NCBI GenBank assembly: GCA_963772295.1
Contig: CAVYWO010000002.1
Span: forward strand, 1 to 64,000
DNA length: 64,000 nucleotides
DNA from: AP-15 sp963772295
GTDB taxonomy: Bacteria > Pseudomonadota > Alphaproteobacteria > ATCC43930 > CGMCC-115725
Reading direction: 5' to 3'
How positions within the stretch are numbered: position 1 is the first letter of the stretch; every line of letters begins with the position of its first letter. The translations under genes and the position numbers were made by a program. The notes beneath the pieces were generated by a model, which had not been told where the DNA came from, made no database searches, and saw nothing but the letters and a program-made list of their open reading frames with translations. Shown here piece after piece: positions 1 through 11,580 of this stretch.

Positions 1-3088
<3,088 letters not shown>

Positions 3089-3103
3089 CGGCGGAGGCGG
3101 CGC

Positions 3104-6100
3104 ATGGACATCGCGGCATGGCTGCGCGGCATTGGCTTGGAGGAATACGCGCCGGCGTTCCGCGACAACCGCATCGATATGCGGGTGTTGCCGAAGCTGA
3201 CCGCGGAGGACCTCAAGGATCTCGGCGTCACGACGATCGGGGATCGCCGCATCCTCCTCGAGGCGATCGCCGCGTTGCGCGAGCCGACATCGCCGACGGA
3301 ATCAGCCGGCAAACCCCTACCCGCGGCACCGACACCGGACCGGCAGGAGGCAACCGCATCCGCCGAGGCGGAACGCCGCCAGGTCACCGTAATGTTCTGC
3401 GATCTCGTTGGCTCGACGGCGCTGTCGGCGCGGCTCGACCCCGAGGATCTGCGCGCGGTCATCGGGGCCTATCACCGCTGCTGCGCTAAGGTGATCGGGC
3501 GCGGCGGCGGGTTTGTCGCCAAGTACATGGGCGATGGGGTGCTGGCCTATTTCGGCTATCCGCGGGCCGACGAGCACGATGCCGAGCGCGCGGTGCGCGC
3601 GGCGCTGAAGCTGGTGGAGAAGGTGGCCGGGCTCGACACCGTCGCGGCGGCGCCATTGCAGGTGCGGGTTGGCATCGCCACCGGGCTGGTGGTCGTCGGC
3701 GATCTGATCGGCCAGGGCGCGTCGCAGGAACAGGCGGTCGTCGGCGAGACGCCCAACCTCGCGGCGCGGCTGCAGGCGCTGGCCGAGCCGGGGACCGTGG
3801 TGATCGCGCCGAGCACGCGGCGGCTGACCGGCGGGCTGTTCGAGTACGCGGATCTGGGCGCCGTCGAGCTCAAGGGCTTGGGCGCGCCGGTGGCGGCCGC
3901 GCGGGTATTGCGCGAGAGCGCCGCCGAGAGCCGCTTCGAGGCATTGCGCGCCACCGCCACCCCGCTCGTCGGCCGCGACGAAGAGCTGGCGCTATTGCAG
4001 CGCCGCTGGCAGCAGGCCAAGGCCGGCGAGGGCCGGGTGGTGGTGCTGATCGGCGAGCCCGGCATCGGCAAATCGCGTCTCGCCCAGACTCTGTTCGACC
4101 GGTTGAGCGGCGAGCCGCACACCCGCCTGCGCACGTTCTGCTCGCCGCATCACCAGGACCATGCGCTCTACCCGACGACCGCCCAGCTCGAACGGGCGGC
4201 CGGGTTCCGGCGCGAGGACACCGCCGATGCGCGTCTCGACAAGCTGGAGGGGGTGCTCGCCCAGGCGACCAACGATCTCCGCGAGGCCGCGCCGCTGCTC
4301 GCGGCGCTGCTGTCGCTCCCCACCGGAGAGCGTTATCCGCCCCTCGATCTTACCCCGCAGAGGCAAAAGGAGAGAACATTGCGGGCGCTGGCGGCGCAGG
4401 TCGAGGGGCTGGCGGCACGGCAGCCGGTGCTGATGCTGTTCGAGGATGCGCACTGGAGCGACCCGACCTCGCTCGAGCTCTATGATCTGATCATCGATCG
4501 GGTGCCGGCGCTTCGGGTCCTGCTGATCGTCACCTTCCGGCCCGAGTTCACCGCTCCCTGGATCGGCCGCCCGCATGTCACCTCGCTCGGTCTCAACCGC
4601 TTGGCGCCGCGGCAGCGGGGCGAGATGATCGCCGGCATTACCGGCGGCAAGGCTTTGCCCGAGGAGATCGCCGAGCAGATCATCGACCGCACCGACGGGG
4701 TGCCGCTCTTCGTCGAGGAGCTGACCAAAGCGGTAGTCGAGAGCGGCATGCTGAGCGACGCCGGCGGCCACTTTACGGCGACAGGACCAGTGCCGTCGCT
4801 GACAATCCCGGCGAGCCTGCAGGCCTCGCTCTTGGCCCGGCTCGACCGCCTGGCGCCAATGCGAGAGGTGGCGCAGATCGGAGCCGCCTTAGGCCGGCAG
4901 TTCTCGCACGAGCTGATCGCCGCGGTAGCACCGATGCCGCCGGCGCAACTCGACGACGCTCTGGCGCAACTGGTCGGCGCCGAGCTGATCTATCGCCGCG
5001 GCACGCCGCCCGACGCCGAGTACACCTTCAAGCACGCGCTGGTGCAGGATGCGGCGTACAGCACCCTGCTGCGCAGCCGCCGTCAACAGCTCCATGCCCG
5101 CATCGCCGCGACCCTCGAAGGCCGGTTCCCCGAGATTGTCGCGGCCCAGCCGGCATTGCTCGCCCATCACTGCACGGAAGCCGGTCTGACCGAGAAGGCG
5201 ATCGAATACTGGCTTGCCGCCGGGCGGCAGGCCTGGGGGCGATCGGTGCTCGCCGAAGCCGTCGCGCTGCTCCATCGCGGGCTGGCGCTGGTTCCCGCCC
5301 TGCCCGACGGCGATTGGCGCCGGGGAACCGAGCTTGATCTGCGGATCGCCCTCGGTCAGGCGCTCATCGCCAGTCGGAGCTGGGCCGCCCCGGAGCTGGG
5401 CCAGGTGTATTCCCGGGCACGGGAGCTTGCGTCGGCGCTGAGCCGGCCGCGCGCGCTGCTGTTCGCCCTGTGGGGCCAGTATACCGATCATTGGGCTCGA
5501 GCCGATCTGAAGCGGGCGCGACGGCTCGCTGCGGAGCTACGGGAGTTGGGCGCCACCACCGGCGACATCCCCATGCAAGTTATGGGCTGCTATGCCAGCG
5601 GGTATGCGTGCTGCCACCTCGGAGAATTTGCCACGGGTCGGGCATACCTCGAGAAGAGCCTTGCTCTTTACGATCCGGCGCATCGGCCTTCCTACTCGGA
5701 GCTGCTGTCCTACGATGTGTGGGTCCAGTTACGGATAAATTCTTCCTGGCCGCTCGCGTGCCTCGGACATCTCGATCGAGCATTGTTCCAGCGCGATGGG
5801 GCGCTGGACGAGGCGCGCCGACTCTCCCATCCCCCCACACTGGCTCTCGCGCTGACGAATGCCTCCTCAACAGGGTGGATCGTGCGCTTGGAGCCTGGAT
5901 CGTTATTGCAGTACGCCGACGAAGTGCTGGAACTCGCCACCGAGCATGGACTCGGTGGCTATCGGATGGGTGCCCTCTACCGGCGAGGGTGGTGTCTGGC
6001 GGCATTGGGGCGTGCGGATGAGGGAATCCCGCTCATCACCGCCGGCTTGGCTGGCTTTGATGAGCTTGGATACATGGCCTCTAGGCCGTGGGTTCTAACG

Positions 6101-6481
6101 CTTCTTGGGGACGCCTGCCGGATGGCCGGGCAATGGCAAGCCGCGCTCGATCACGTCACCGAAGCGCGGCGTTTGGCGGAGGAGACAGAGGATCGATGGG
6201 CGCAGGCTGAGACGCTTCGGCTGCGTGGGGATTTGCTGGCGGCGATGGGCGATCGCACCGGTGCCGAAGCCAGCTATCGCGAGGCGATCGCGATTGCACA
6301 ACAGCAGAGCGCCAAGCTATGGGAGTTGCGCGCCGCCACCAGCCTCGCCTGGCTGTGGCGCGACCAGGGCAAGCGCACCGAGGCGCACGCGCTGTTGGCG
6401 CCGGTATACGGCTGGTTCACCGAGGGCTTCGGTACGCCGGTTCTTAAGGAGGCAAAGGCGCTTCTCGACGAACTGACATGA
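3104..6481 (+). CDS. SAM-class III nucleotide cyclase-AAA ATPase-TPR protein, paralogue 2 (type B back end)
   Basis: Intact protein of 1125 residues, predicted cytoplasmic. Residues 1-60 form a SAM domain (MDIAAWLRGIGLEEY). Residues 90-260 form a class III cyclase with metal Asp100 (MFCDLVGS), Asp134 (YMGDGV) and the transition-state pair Asn208/Arg212 (TPNLAAR). Residues 277-650 carry an ATPase with Walker A GEPGIGKSR at 307-315 and Walker-B-like LFEDAHWSDP. The remainder is TPR-like helices ending in the family signature LLAPVYGWFTEGF. The start is chosen at the conserved MDIAAW, after a GGAGG-rich leader 15 bases behind paralogue 1. The cyclase part is nearly identical to that of paralogue 5, whereas everything after Walker A follows paralogue 7, so the gene looks chimaeric. 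The family resembles ATPase-linked cyclases such as mycobacterial Rv0386 and animal ADCY10. Cyclase activity is inferred; the position that normally selects adenine (residue 201) is Ala. Confidence 0.92.
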   Translation: MDIAAWLRGIGLEEYAPAFRDNRIDMRVLPKLTAEDLKDLGVTTIGDRRILLEAIAALREPTSPTESAGKPLPAAPTPDRQEATASAEAERRQVTVMFCDLVGSTALSARLDPEDLRAVIGAYHRCCAKVIGRGGGFVAKYMGDGVLAYFGYPRADEHDAERAVRAALKLVEKVAGLDTVAAAPLQVRVGIATGLVVVGDLIGQGASQEQAVVGETPNLAARLQALAEPGTVVIAPSTRRLTGGLFEYADLGAVELKGLGAPVAAARVLRESAAESRFEALRATATPLVGRDEELALLQRRWQQAKAGEGRVVVLIGEPGIGKSRLAQTLFDRLSGEPHTRLRTFCSPHHQDHALYPTTAQLERAAGFRREDTADARLDKLEGVLAQATNDLREAAPLLAALLSLPTGERYPPLDLTPQRQKERTLRALAAQVEGLAARQPVLMLFEDAHWSDPTSLELYDLIIDRVPALRVLLIVTFRPEFTAPWIGRPHVTSLGLNRLAPRQRGEMIAGITGGKALPEEIAEQIIDRTDGVPLFVEELTKAVVESGMLSDAGGHFTATGPVPSLTIPASLQASLLARLDRLAPMREVAQIGAALGRQFSHELIAAVAPMPPAQLDDALAQLVGAELIYRRGTPPDAEYTFKHALVQDAAYSTLLRSRRQQLHARIAATLEGRFPEIVAAQPALLAHHCTEAGLTEKAIEYWLAAGRQAWGRSVLAEAVALLHRGLALVPALPDGDWRRGTELDLRIALGQALIASRSWAAPELGQVYSRARELASALSRPRALLFALWGQYTDHWARADLKRARRLAAELRELGATTGDIPMQVMGCYASGYACCHLGEFATGRAYLEKSLALYDPAHRPSYSELLSYDVWVQLRINSSWPLACLGHLDRALFQRDGALDEARRLSHPPTLALALTNASSTGWIVRLEPGSLLQYADEVLELATEHGLGGYRMGALYRRGWCLAALGRADEGIPLITAGLAGFDELGYMASRPWVLTLLGDACRMAGQWQAALDHVTEARRLAEETEDRWAQAETLRLRGDLLAAMGDRTGAEASYREAIAIAQQQSAKLWELRAATSLAWLWRDQGKRTEAHALLAPVYGWFTEGFGTPVLKEAKALLDELT

Positions 6482-6505
6482 GCTGGTCCGCCAGCATGAC
6501 CAAAA

Positions 6506-6567
6506 GTCTGACGCGAATGACCGCTTCCCTAGCAAGCCGACGATCCGCTGGCGCGAGCATGAACGTC
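6506..6567 (+). repeat. Trailer element T after paralogue 2
   Basis: About 60 bases lying 25 bases after the stop codon of paralogue 2. It shares the core GCGAATGACCGCTTCC followed by a block like CCGACGATCCGCTGG and then CATGAA. The same ordered blocks are found after paralogues 3, 5, 6, 8 and 9 and, more diverged, after the histidine kinase gene. Its function is unknown: it may be a 3' UTR structure or simply flanking DNA copied with the genes. Confidence 0.65.
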
Positions 6568-6801
6568 TCAAATGGGTCGACTCCGGCCGTCCGTGGCAAA
6601 AAGACGTTGCGATGTGGCGTAAAGACGTTGTGATGATGTAGAGTTGGGCTAACACACTATCTAGTCCTGGCTGGCTGGAAACCCGCGGCCCCGCACAGTC
6701 GGCCCTTAATCCGGTTTTCGTAACCTAAGAATCATTCGGTCGGACGCCGTGACGCCGATTAGCGAAACGCGTAGGAATTGGCGCTGCTTCGGAGCGCCGC
6801 G

Positions 6802-7452
6802 ATGTACTTGCCGAATTTCCTCGACGGTTTCGACCGGCTCGTCGCCTTCGACGCGGAGACGACTGGCAAGCGTACACCCGACGCCGAGTTTATTCGCAAG
6901 CAGCCTTTCGCCTGGAGAGCCCCTGGCATCATCATCGAAGTCGGTTTGGTCGAAATGCTGCGCCAAGGCGAGGGCTGGCGCAAGGGCGAGACGTGGACCT
7001 CCCGGGTTAACCCGGATGGGCCGATCGACCCCGAGGCCATCAAGATTTACAGGATTCGGCCCGCCGATCTCAAGAACGCTCCACGGTTCCCGACGATCCT
7101 GCCGAAAGTGAAAGACTTCGTTGGAGACTCGCCTATCGTGGCCCACGCTTACAAGAACGAGCGAGATTTCCTCGATTATGAGTTCGCCCGGGCCAAGGTG
7201 ATTGAGTGGGGCGAGAGCGCCTACGCTGAGGAGCGCTACATTTGCACACAGGTCCTGTTCGCGCAGCTTTTCCCAGGCTCCAGTAGGTCGCTTACCTCGA
7301 TGTGCGATCGGCTGGTGATTGACAGCAGCGAAAGAGACGACCGGCACGGCGCATTGCTTGACGCCGACATGACTGTCGATGCGCTGATACTGCTGGAGCG
7401 CCAACTCAAGCACGGTGAGAGCGCTGCGCCGAGATCATGGACCTCGACCTGA
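6802..7452 (+). CDS. DEDDh-family 3'-5' exonuclease (DnaQ-like)
   Basis: A protein of 216 residues when started at ATG 6802. A TTG at 6778 in the same frame would add eight residues, but the GGAG at 6791-6795 favours 6802. The DEDDh exonuclease motifs are all visible: Asp17 and Glu19 in AFDAETTG, Asp122 in the second motif (NERDFLDYE), and His182 with Asp187 in HGALLDAD. This is the fold of the DNA polymerase III epsilon proofreading subunit and related nucleases. The protein is shorter than full DnaQ and has no clamp-binding tail that I can recognise, so it is probably a stand-alone repair or accessory nuclease. It sits between trailer T of paralogue 2 and spacer E of the histidine kinase, apparently splitting one spacer unit together with the RecD2 scrap. 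Confidence 0.8.
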   Translation: MYLPNFLDGFDRLVAFDAETTGKRTPDAEFIRKQPFAWRAPGIIIEVGLVEMLRQGEGWRKGETWTSRVNPDGPIDPEAIKIYRIRPADLKNAPRFPTILPKVKDFVGDSPIVAHAYKNERDFLDYEFARAKVIEWGESAYAEERYICTQVLFAQLFPGSSRSLTSMCDRLVIDSSERDDRHGALLDADMTVDALILLERQLKHGESAAPRSWTST

Positions 7453-7606
7453 CAGGCGTGACGGCAGCGTCGATAAGCGCCATTCTGCCAATGCGGCCCA
7501 GATTGAGCGGCAGACCGCCTGCGCGGCATCCGCGGAGTGGCGCGCGAAGAGAGAACAGGCGATCCTGGCGCCCTCATGAACCCAAAGTCGGAATCATCGA
7601 GTTCAA

Positions 7607-7708
7607 GAAGTTCTCGCAGGCCTCGTTGAGCGGGTCACTTTCCACAACGCCGAGAACGGCTTCTGCGTGCTCCGGGCGAAGGCGCGCGGACACCGCGATC
7701 TGGCATCC
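7607..7708 (+). pseudogene. recD2: RecD2-type helicase N-terminal fragment
   Basis: About 34 codons reading EVLAGLVERVTFHN then AENGFCVLRAKARGHRDL. This matches the start of RecD2-like ATP-dependent helicases (OB-fold N-terminus, ERVTFHNxENGFCVLR). The similarity ends abruptly near 7708 and no helicase motifs follow. It is therefore a scrap of a once larger gene, probably left by a deletion. The rest of 7453-7887 shows no recognisable gene. Confidence 0.7.
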
Positions 7709-7887
7709 GGCCAATGGAGAGGTCATCGGGGTCTCCTCTCTCGAGCCGAAGGTTGCTGGACCTTCGATGCTCGGGATCGGATGCCCCGACCGTCACGCCT
7801 TACCGCTCACTACCCCATCAAAAATGTGCGGACCGTGACACGCGCTCCCCTCCCGCGAGAGCGGGTTCGTTCACAGGGTCGGTTTTA

Positions 7888-8090
7888 GCCGTTGGCTCGG
7901 GGTCGAGGGCGGTCGATGATCTCGACGGGCCGCGAATGGCTTCACCGGGTGGATTCCTGCCGTTCCCAGTTTGCCCGGCCTCTCGCGCCCATGGCTTGAA
8001 AGCGGTCATTCAACCGCCTGAGCACAGCGCCTATTCGAGCGCGGCCGCTGGCAGATCGAAGGGCGGAAGGATATCGTCACCCGGTAGGAT
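7888..8090 (+). repeat. Spacer element E1, upstream of the GAF histidine kinase
   Basis: About 200 bases. Read in the gene direction, blocks such as GAATGGCTTCACCGGGTGGA, GAAAGCGGTCATTCA and GAAGGGCGGAAGGATATCGTC recur in the same order and orientation upstream of paralogues 5, 8 and 9. The element lies about 130 bases before the kinase start, so it may contain a shared promoter or leader. It may equally be a copied intergenic spacer. Confidence 0.75.
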
Positions 8091-8217
8091 TAGCTTGAAC
8101 ACGGCGCCGCATCGACCGGGAGCGACCGATGCCGCACATTCGGATTTACGACTATGTCCGGCAGTCACCCGCACCGACGAGGTGATCAGGTGAGGCACGG
8201 CCAAGCGAGATGAGCAA

Positions 8218-11184
8218 ATGACCGCGACGGTCGACAACGCGGTAGCCGATCTTCGGCGCGCCAACGTGGAGCTCCAACGGCAGCTCGACGAGCGCACCCG
8301 GCAGCTCATCGAATACTGTGCCGAGCGCGACGAGGCGCTGCAGCGTGAGACCGCGACCACCGAGGTGTTGGCGATCATCAACAGCTCGCGCGGTGACCTG
8401 GCGCCGGTGTTCGATGCGATGCTCGACAAGGCGCTGAGCCTCTGCGGAGCAGCCTTCGGTCAATTGGTGACTTTTGACGGCGTCGTGTTTCGCGCTGCCG
8501 CTTGGCGCGGTTACGAACCTGGACCCAGCCCAACCGCGCCCGCACCGGGTATGGCGCTCTACCAGCTCGTCCATGGCGAGCAAATCGTCCACATCCCGAA
8601 CATCACCGCCGACGATGTTTACCGGTCGGGCAATGCGGTACGACGACGGCTGGCCGACGAGTATGGTGGACGCACCGCAATTTGGGTGGCGCTGAGGAAG
8701 GACGCGGCGCTCCTTGGCGCATTCGTGATCTACCGGACCGAGGTGCGGCCGTTCACCGACAAGCAGATCGGGCTGTTGCAGAACTTCGCGGCGCAGGCGG
8801 TCATCGCAATGGAGAATGCACGGCTGTTGGGCGAACTTCACCAGCGCACACGCGATCTCGAAGAATCGCTCGAATACCAGACCGCGACGAGCGATGTCTT
8901 GAAGGTCATCAGCCGCTCCACATTCGACCTGCAGCCCATATTCTTTACCATCATTGCGACAGCCGCACGGCTGTGTGATGCCGACGATGGTATTATTACA
9001 ATCCGCGAGGGTGATATTTACAAGCTGGTGGCGTCGTTCGGTGCCGCTCCTGAGTTTGACGCCGTCATGAAAGGACGTTTATTTCCAGTGAACCGTGGTT
9101 CCCTTACCGGGCGGACGGCGCTTGAGGGTGAGGTGGTCCACGTACACGACATTGCCGCTGATCCGGAATACACCCAGACCGAGACCCTTGCGCTTCAGAA
9201 AAACAGGACCATGCTCGGTGTGCCGCTGCTCGGTAAGGAGGGCGTGGTCGGCACGATCAACCTCGGACGTCTACGGGTCGACCCCTTCACGGAGAGGCAG
9301 ATCGAGCTGGTGCGGACCTTCGCCGACCAGGGCGTGATCGCGATCGAGAACGCCCGGCTGTTCAACGAGTTGCGCGCCCGCACACACGACCTGCAGGAGT
9401 TGCTCGAATACCAGACCGCGACCAGCGACGTGCTGAAAGTGATCAGCCGCTCGACCCTCGATCTCGATGCGGTGCTGGAAACGGTGGTGACGACCGCGCT
9501 GCGGCTGTGTCGCGCCGACTCGGCGGTGATCTATCGCAACGACGGCGGGGAATATCGCTGGGCCGCCGGCCACATGTTGGTGCCCGAATACGAAGAGCTG
9601 GAGCGTGCGGTCAGGATCCGGCCGGGCACCGGCACGGTGGTCGGGCGCGCGGCGATGGAAGGCCGCAGCGTGCAGATCCTCGACGCGTGGACGGACCCGC
9701 TCTACGAAGCCAAGGAAGACGCGCGGGTCGGCGGCGTGCACACGATGATCGGCGTGCCGCTGCTGCGCGAAAACGCGCCGATCGGCGTCATCGGCCTCGC
9801 CCGGCGCCGGATCGAGGTCTTCTCCGAAGGCGAGATCCAGTTGGTAACGACTTTTGCCGACCAGGCGGTGATCGCGATCGAAAACGCGCGACTGTTCGAC
9901 GAACTGCGCAAACGTACCGCCGACCTCGGGCGCTCGGTCGACGAATTGCGCCTGCTGAACGAGGTCGGCCGGGCGGTCAGCTCGACCCTCGATCTGAGCG
10001 CCGTATTGTCGACGATCCTTGGCCGTTCGGTGGCGATCACCGGGGCCGATGCCGGCGCCGTCTTCCGCTACAGCCGGGCCGAGCGCGCCTTCCGCCTGGT
10101 CGAGGCGGCGGGGCTCGACGACGCCTTTGCCCAGCGGGTGCGCGATCTGCGCGTCGCCGAGGCGGAAACCGTCATGACCGAGGCGGCGGCGCGGCGGACC
10201 CCGATCCAGCTCGCCGATCTCGCCGCCCGGCCGAAGACGCCGCTCGTCGAGGCAAGCCTCGCAGCCGGTCTGCATTCTGCGTTGATCGTGCCGCTCGTCG
10301 GCCCCGGGCGCATCCTCGGCGCCATGGTGCTGCAGCGCCGCGCCGCCGGTGAATTTCCGCAAGAAACCGTCCGGCTGCTGCAGACCTTGGCGAGCCAGTC
10401 GGTCCTGGCGATCCAGAACGCGCGGCTCTATCGCGAGATCGCCGAGAAGAGCGAGCAATTGGCCTTGGCAAGTGCGCACAAATCGCAGTTCCTCGCCAAT
10501 ATGAGCCACGAATTGCGCACGCCGTTGAACGCGATCCTCGGCTATGCCGAATTGCTGGTCGACGGCATCTACGGCGTCTTGCCGGCAAAGGCGCAGGATG
10601 TCCTCGAACGGGTGCAGAACAACGGCAAGCACCTGTTGGCGCTGATCAACGACGTGCTCGACCTCGCCAAGATCGAGGCGGGCCAGCTGACCCTGACATT
10701 GGAAGATTACAGCCTGCCCGAACTGGTGCGGGCGGTGGTCGCCGCGACCGAGCCGCTGGCGGCGGCGAAAGGCCTGAAATTCGTCGCCAAGGTGCAGGAA
10801 GGAATGCCGCTCGCGCACGGCGACGCGCGCCGCGTCTCGCAAGTGCTGCTGAACCTTGTCGGCAATGCCGTCAAATTCACCGATGCGGGCGAGATCGAGA
10901 TCAATGCCTCGGCCGAGGCCGGTCAGTTCGTCTTAACCGTGCGCGACACCGGGCCGGGCATCGCCGAGGCCGACCAGGAGCGGATCTTCGGCGAGTTCCA
11001 GCAGATCGACAATGCCAACGCCCGCAAGCAGGGTGGGACGGGTCTCGGCCTGGCGATCTCGAAGCGCATGGTCGAGATGCAGGGCGGGCTCATTTCGGTC
11101 GACTCGGTCCTGGGCCGAGGGTCGACGTTTCGCGTCGTCCTGCCGGTCCATGTCGAGCCCGTGCGCGAGGAAGCGACCGAATGA
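8218..11184 (+). CDS. Soluble sensor histidine kinase with four GAF domains
   Basis: A protein of 988 residues without transmembrane segments. A short coiled coil (residues 5-45) leads into four consecutive GAF domains at roughly 45-205, 222-385, 399-565 and 578-737. The linker before GAF2 and GAF3 is nearly the same (QTATSDVLKVISRST twice), so these units arose by internal duplication. A HisKA dimerisation domain has phospho-acceptor His764 (NMSHELRTPLNAI). The HATPase follows with N box LLNLVGNAVKF, G1 DTGPGIAE and G2 GTGLGL. There is no receiver domain and no response regulator gene in the window, so the partner is unknown. GAF domains bind small ligands such as cyclic nucleotides, haem or bilins, but no ligand can be deduced here. 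The gene is flanked by the same E and T elements as the cyclase genes, which suggests it belongs to that array. Confidence 0.92.
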   Translation: MTATVDNAVADLRRANVELQRQLDERTRQLIEYCAERDEALQRETATTEVLAIINSSRGDLAPVFDAMLDKALSLCGAAFGQLVTFDGVVFRAAAWRGYEPGPSPTAPAPGMALYQLVHGEQIVHIPNITADDVYRSGNAVRRRLADEYGGRTAIWVALRKDAALLGAFVIYRTEVRPFTDKQIGLLQNFAAQAVIAMENARLLGELHQRTRDLEESLEYQTATSDVLKVISRSTFDLQPIFFTIIATAARLCDADDGIITIREGDIYKLVASFGAAPEFDAVMKGRLFPVNRGSLTGRTALEGEVVHVHDIAADPEYTQTETLALQKNRTMLGVPLLGKEGVVGTINLGRLRVDPFTERQIELVRTFADQGVIAIENARLFNELRARTHDLQELLEYQTATSDVLKVISRSTLDLDAVLETVVTTALRLCRADSAVIYRNDGGEYRWAAGHMLVPEYEELERAVRIRPGTGTVVGRAAMEGRSVQILDAWTDPLYEAKEDARVGGVHTMIGVPLLRENAPIGVIGLARRRIEVFSEGEIQLVTTFADQAVIAIENARLFDELRKRTADLGRSVDELRLLNEVGRAVSSTLDLSAVLSTILGRSVAITGADAGAVFRYSRAERAFRLVEAAGLDDAFAQRVRDLRVAEAETVMTEAAARRTPIQLADLAARPKTPLVEASLAAGLHSALIVPLVGPGRILGAMVLQRRAAGEFPQETVRLLQTLASQSVLAIQNARLYREIAEKSEQLALASAHKSQFLANMSHELRTPLNAILGYAELLVDGIYGVLPAKAQDVLERVQNNGKHLLALINDVLDLAKIEAGQLTLTLEDYSLPELVRAVVAATEPLAAAKGLKFVAKVQEGMPLAHGDARRVSQVLLNLVGNAVKFTDAGEIEINASAEAGQFVLTVRDTGPGIAEADQERIFGEFQQIDNANARKQGGTGLGLAISKRMVEMQGGLISVDSVLGRGSTFRVVLPVHVEPVREEATE

Positions 11185-11388
11185 CCTGGCGCCTCTTATG
11201 GCGCTCGGCACGCTGAAAGAAGGAAATTCTGGCGGATGCGCATTGGCTGTCTTGGGTCCGCCGACACAAGGTCCAGCCGGCCGCGGCTCTCCGACCCCAA
11301 AACCACCGCCCGGCAGGCGAAGCTGTCAGCATAGGGCCGGGCGGGTTCACGAGCAGGCCTGGGACAAGCCAAGCTCCACAGGCATATT

Positions 11389-11552
11389 GGAATGTCCGCT
11401 TCCTAGCCCGCCCGATCATCCAGTCGCGAGTAGTCAAGGTCGGCTCAGGGTCGGCTTGAGCCGTTCACTCTCGGGTCGAACGCGATTGATGGTCTCGCCG
11501 GAGCGCGAATGGCTCCACCGGGTGGACAGCGGCCGTTCCCGATTTGTGTGGC
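11389..11552 (+). repeat. Trailer T and partial spacer element E2 downstream of the histidine kinase
   Basis: Bases 11389-11421 (GGAATGTCCGCTTCCTAG and following) resemble trailer T. Bases 11440-11552 match the distal half of element E (GCGAATGGCTCCACCGGGTG, then a CCGTTCCCGATTTG block). The order T then E is the same as in the spacers between tandem cyclase genes, but here no plus-strand gene follows. The next gene is the oppositely oriented MFS transporter, so a downstream array member may have been lost. The remaining sequence between 11185 and 11580 shows no gene. Confidence 0.6.
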
Positions 11553-11580
11553 CGTTGACGCCCCTGTGCCAATAAAGGAC

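Noticed and set aside
6598..6640. Short direct repeat AAAGACGTTGCGATG / AAAGACGTTGTGATG after paralogue 2.
   Set aside because: Only two imperfect copies, with no further pattern. Not enough for a regulatory or CRISPR call.
9271..10842. A 523-codon open frame on the minus strand opposite the histidine kinase, and similar long frames opposite the cyclase genes (27358-29658, 33915-35465, 44771-45880, 49166-50935).
   Set aside because: They are mirror frames of strongly biased GC-rich genes. Their products are Arg/Gln/Gly-rich without domains, and the sense frames have clear conserved motifs.
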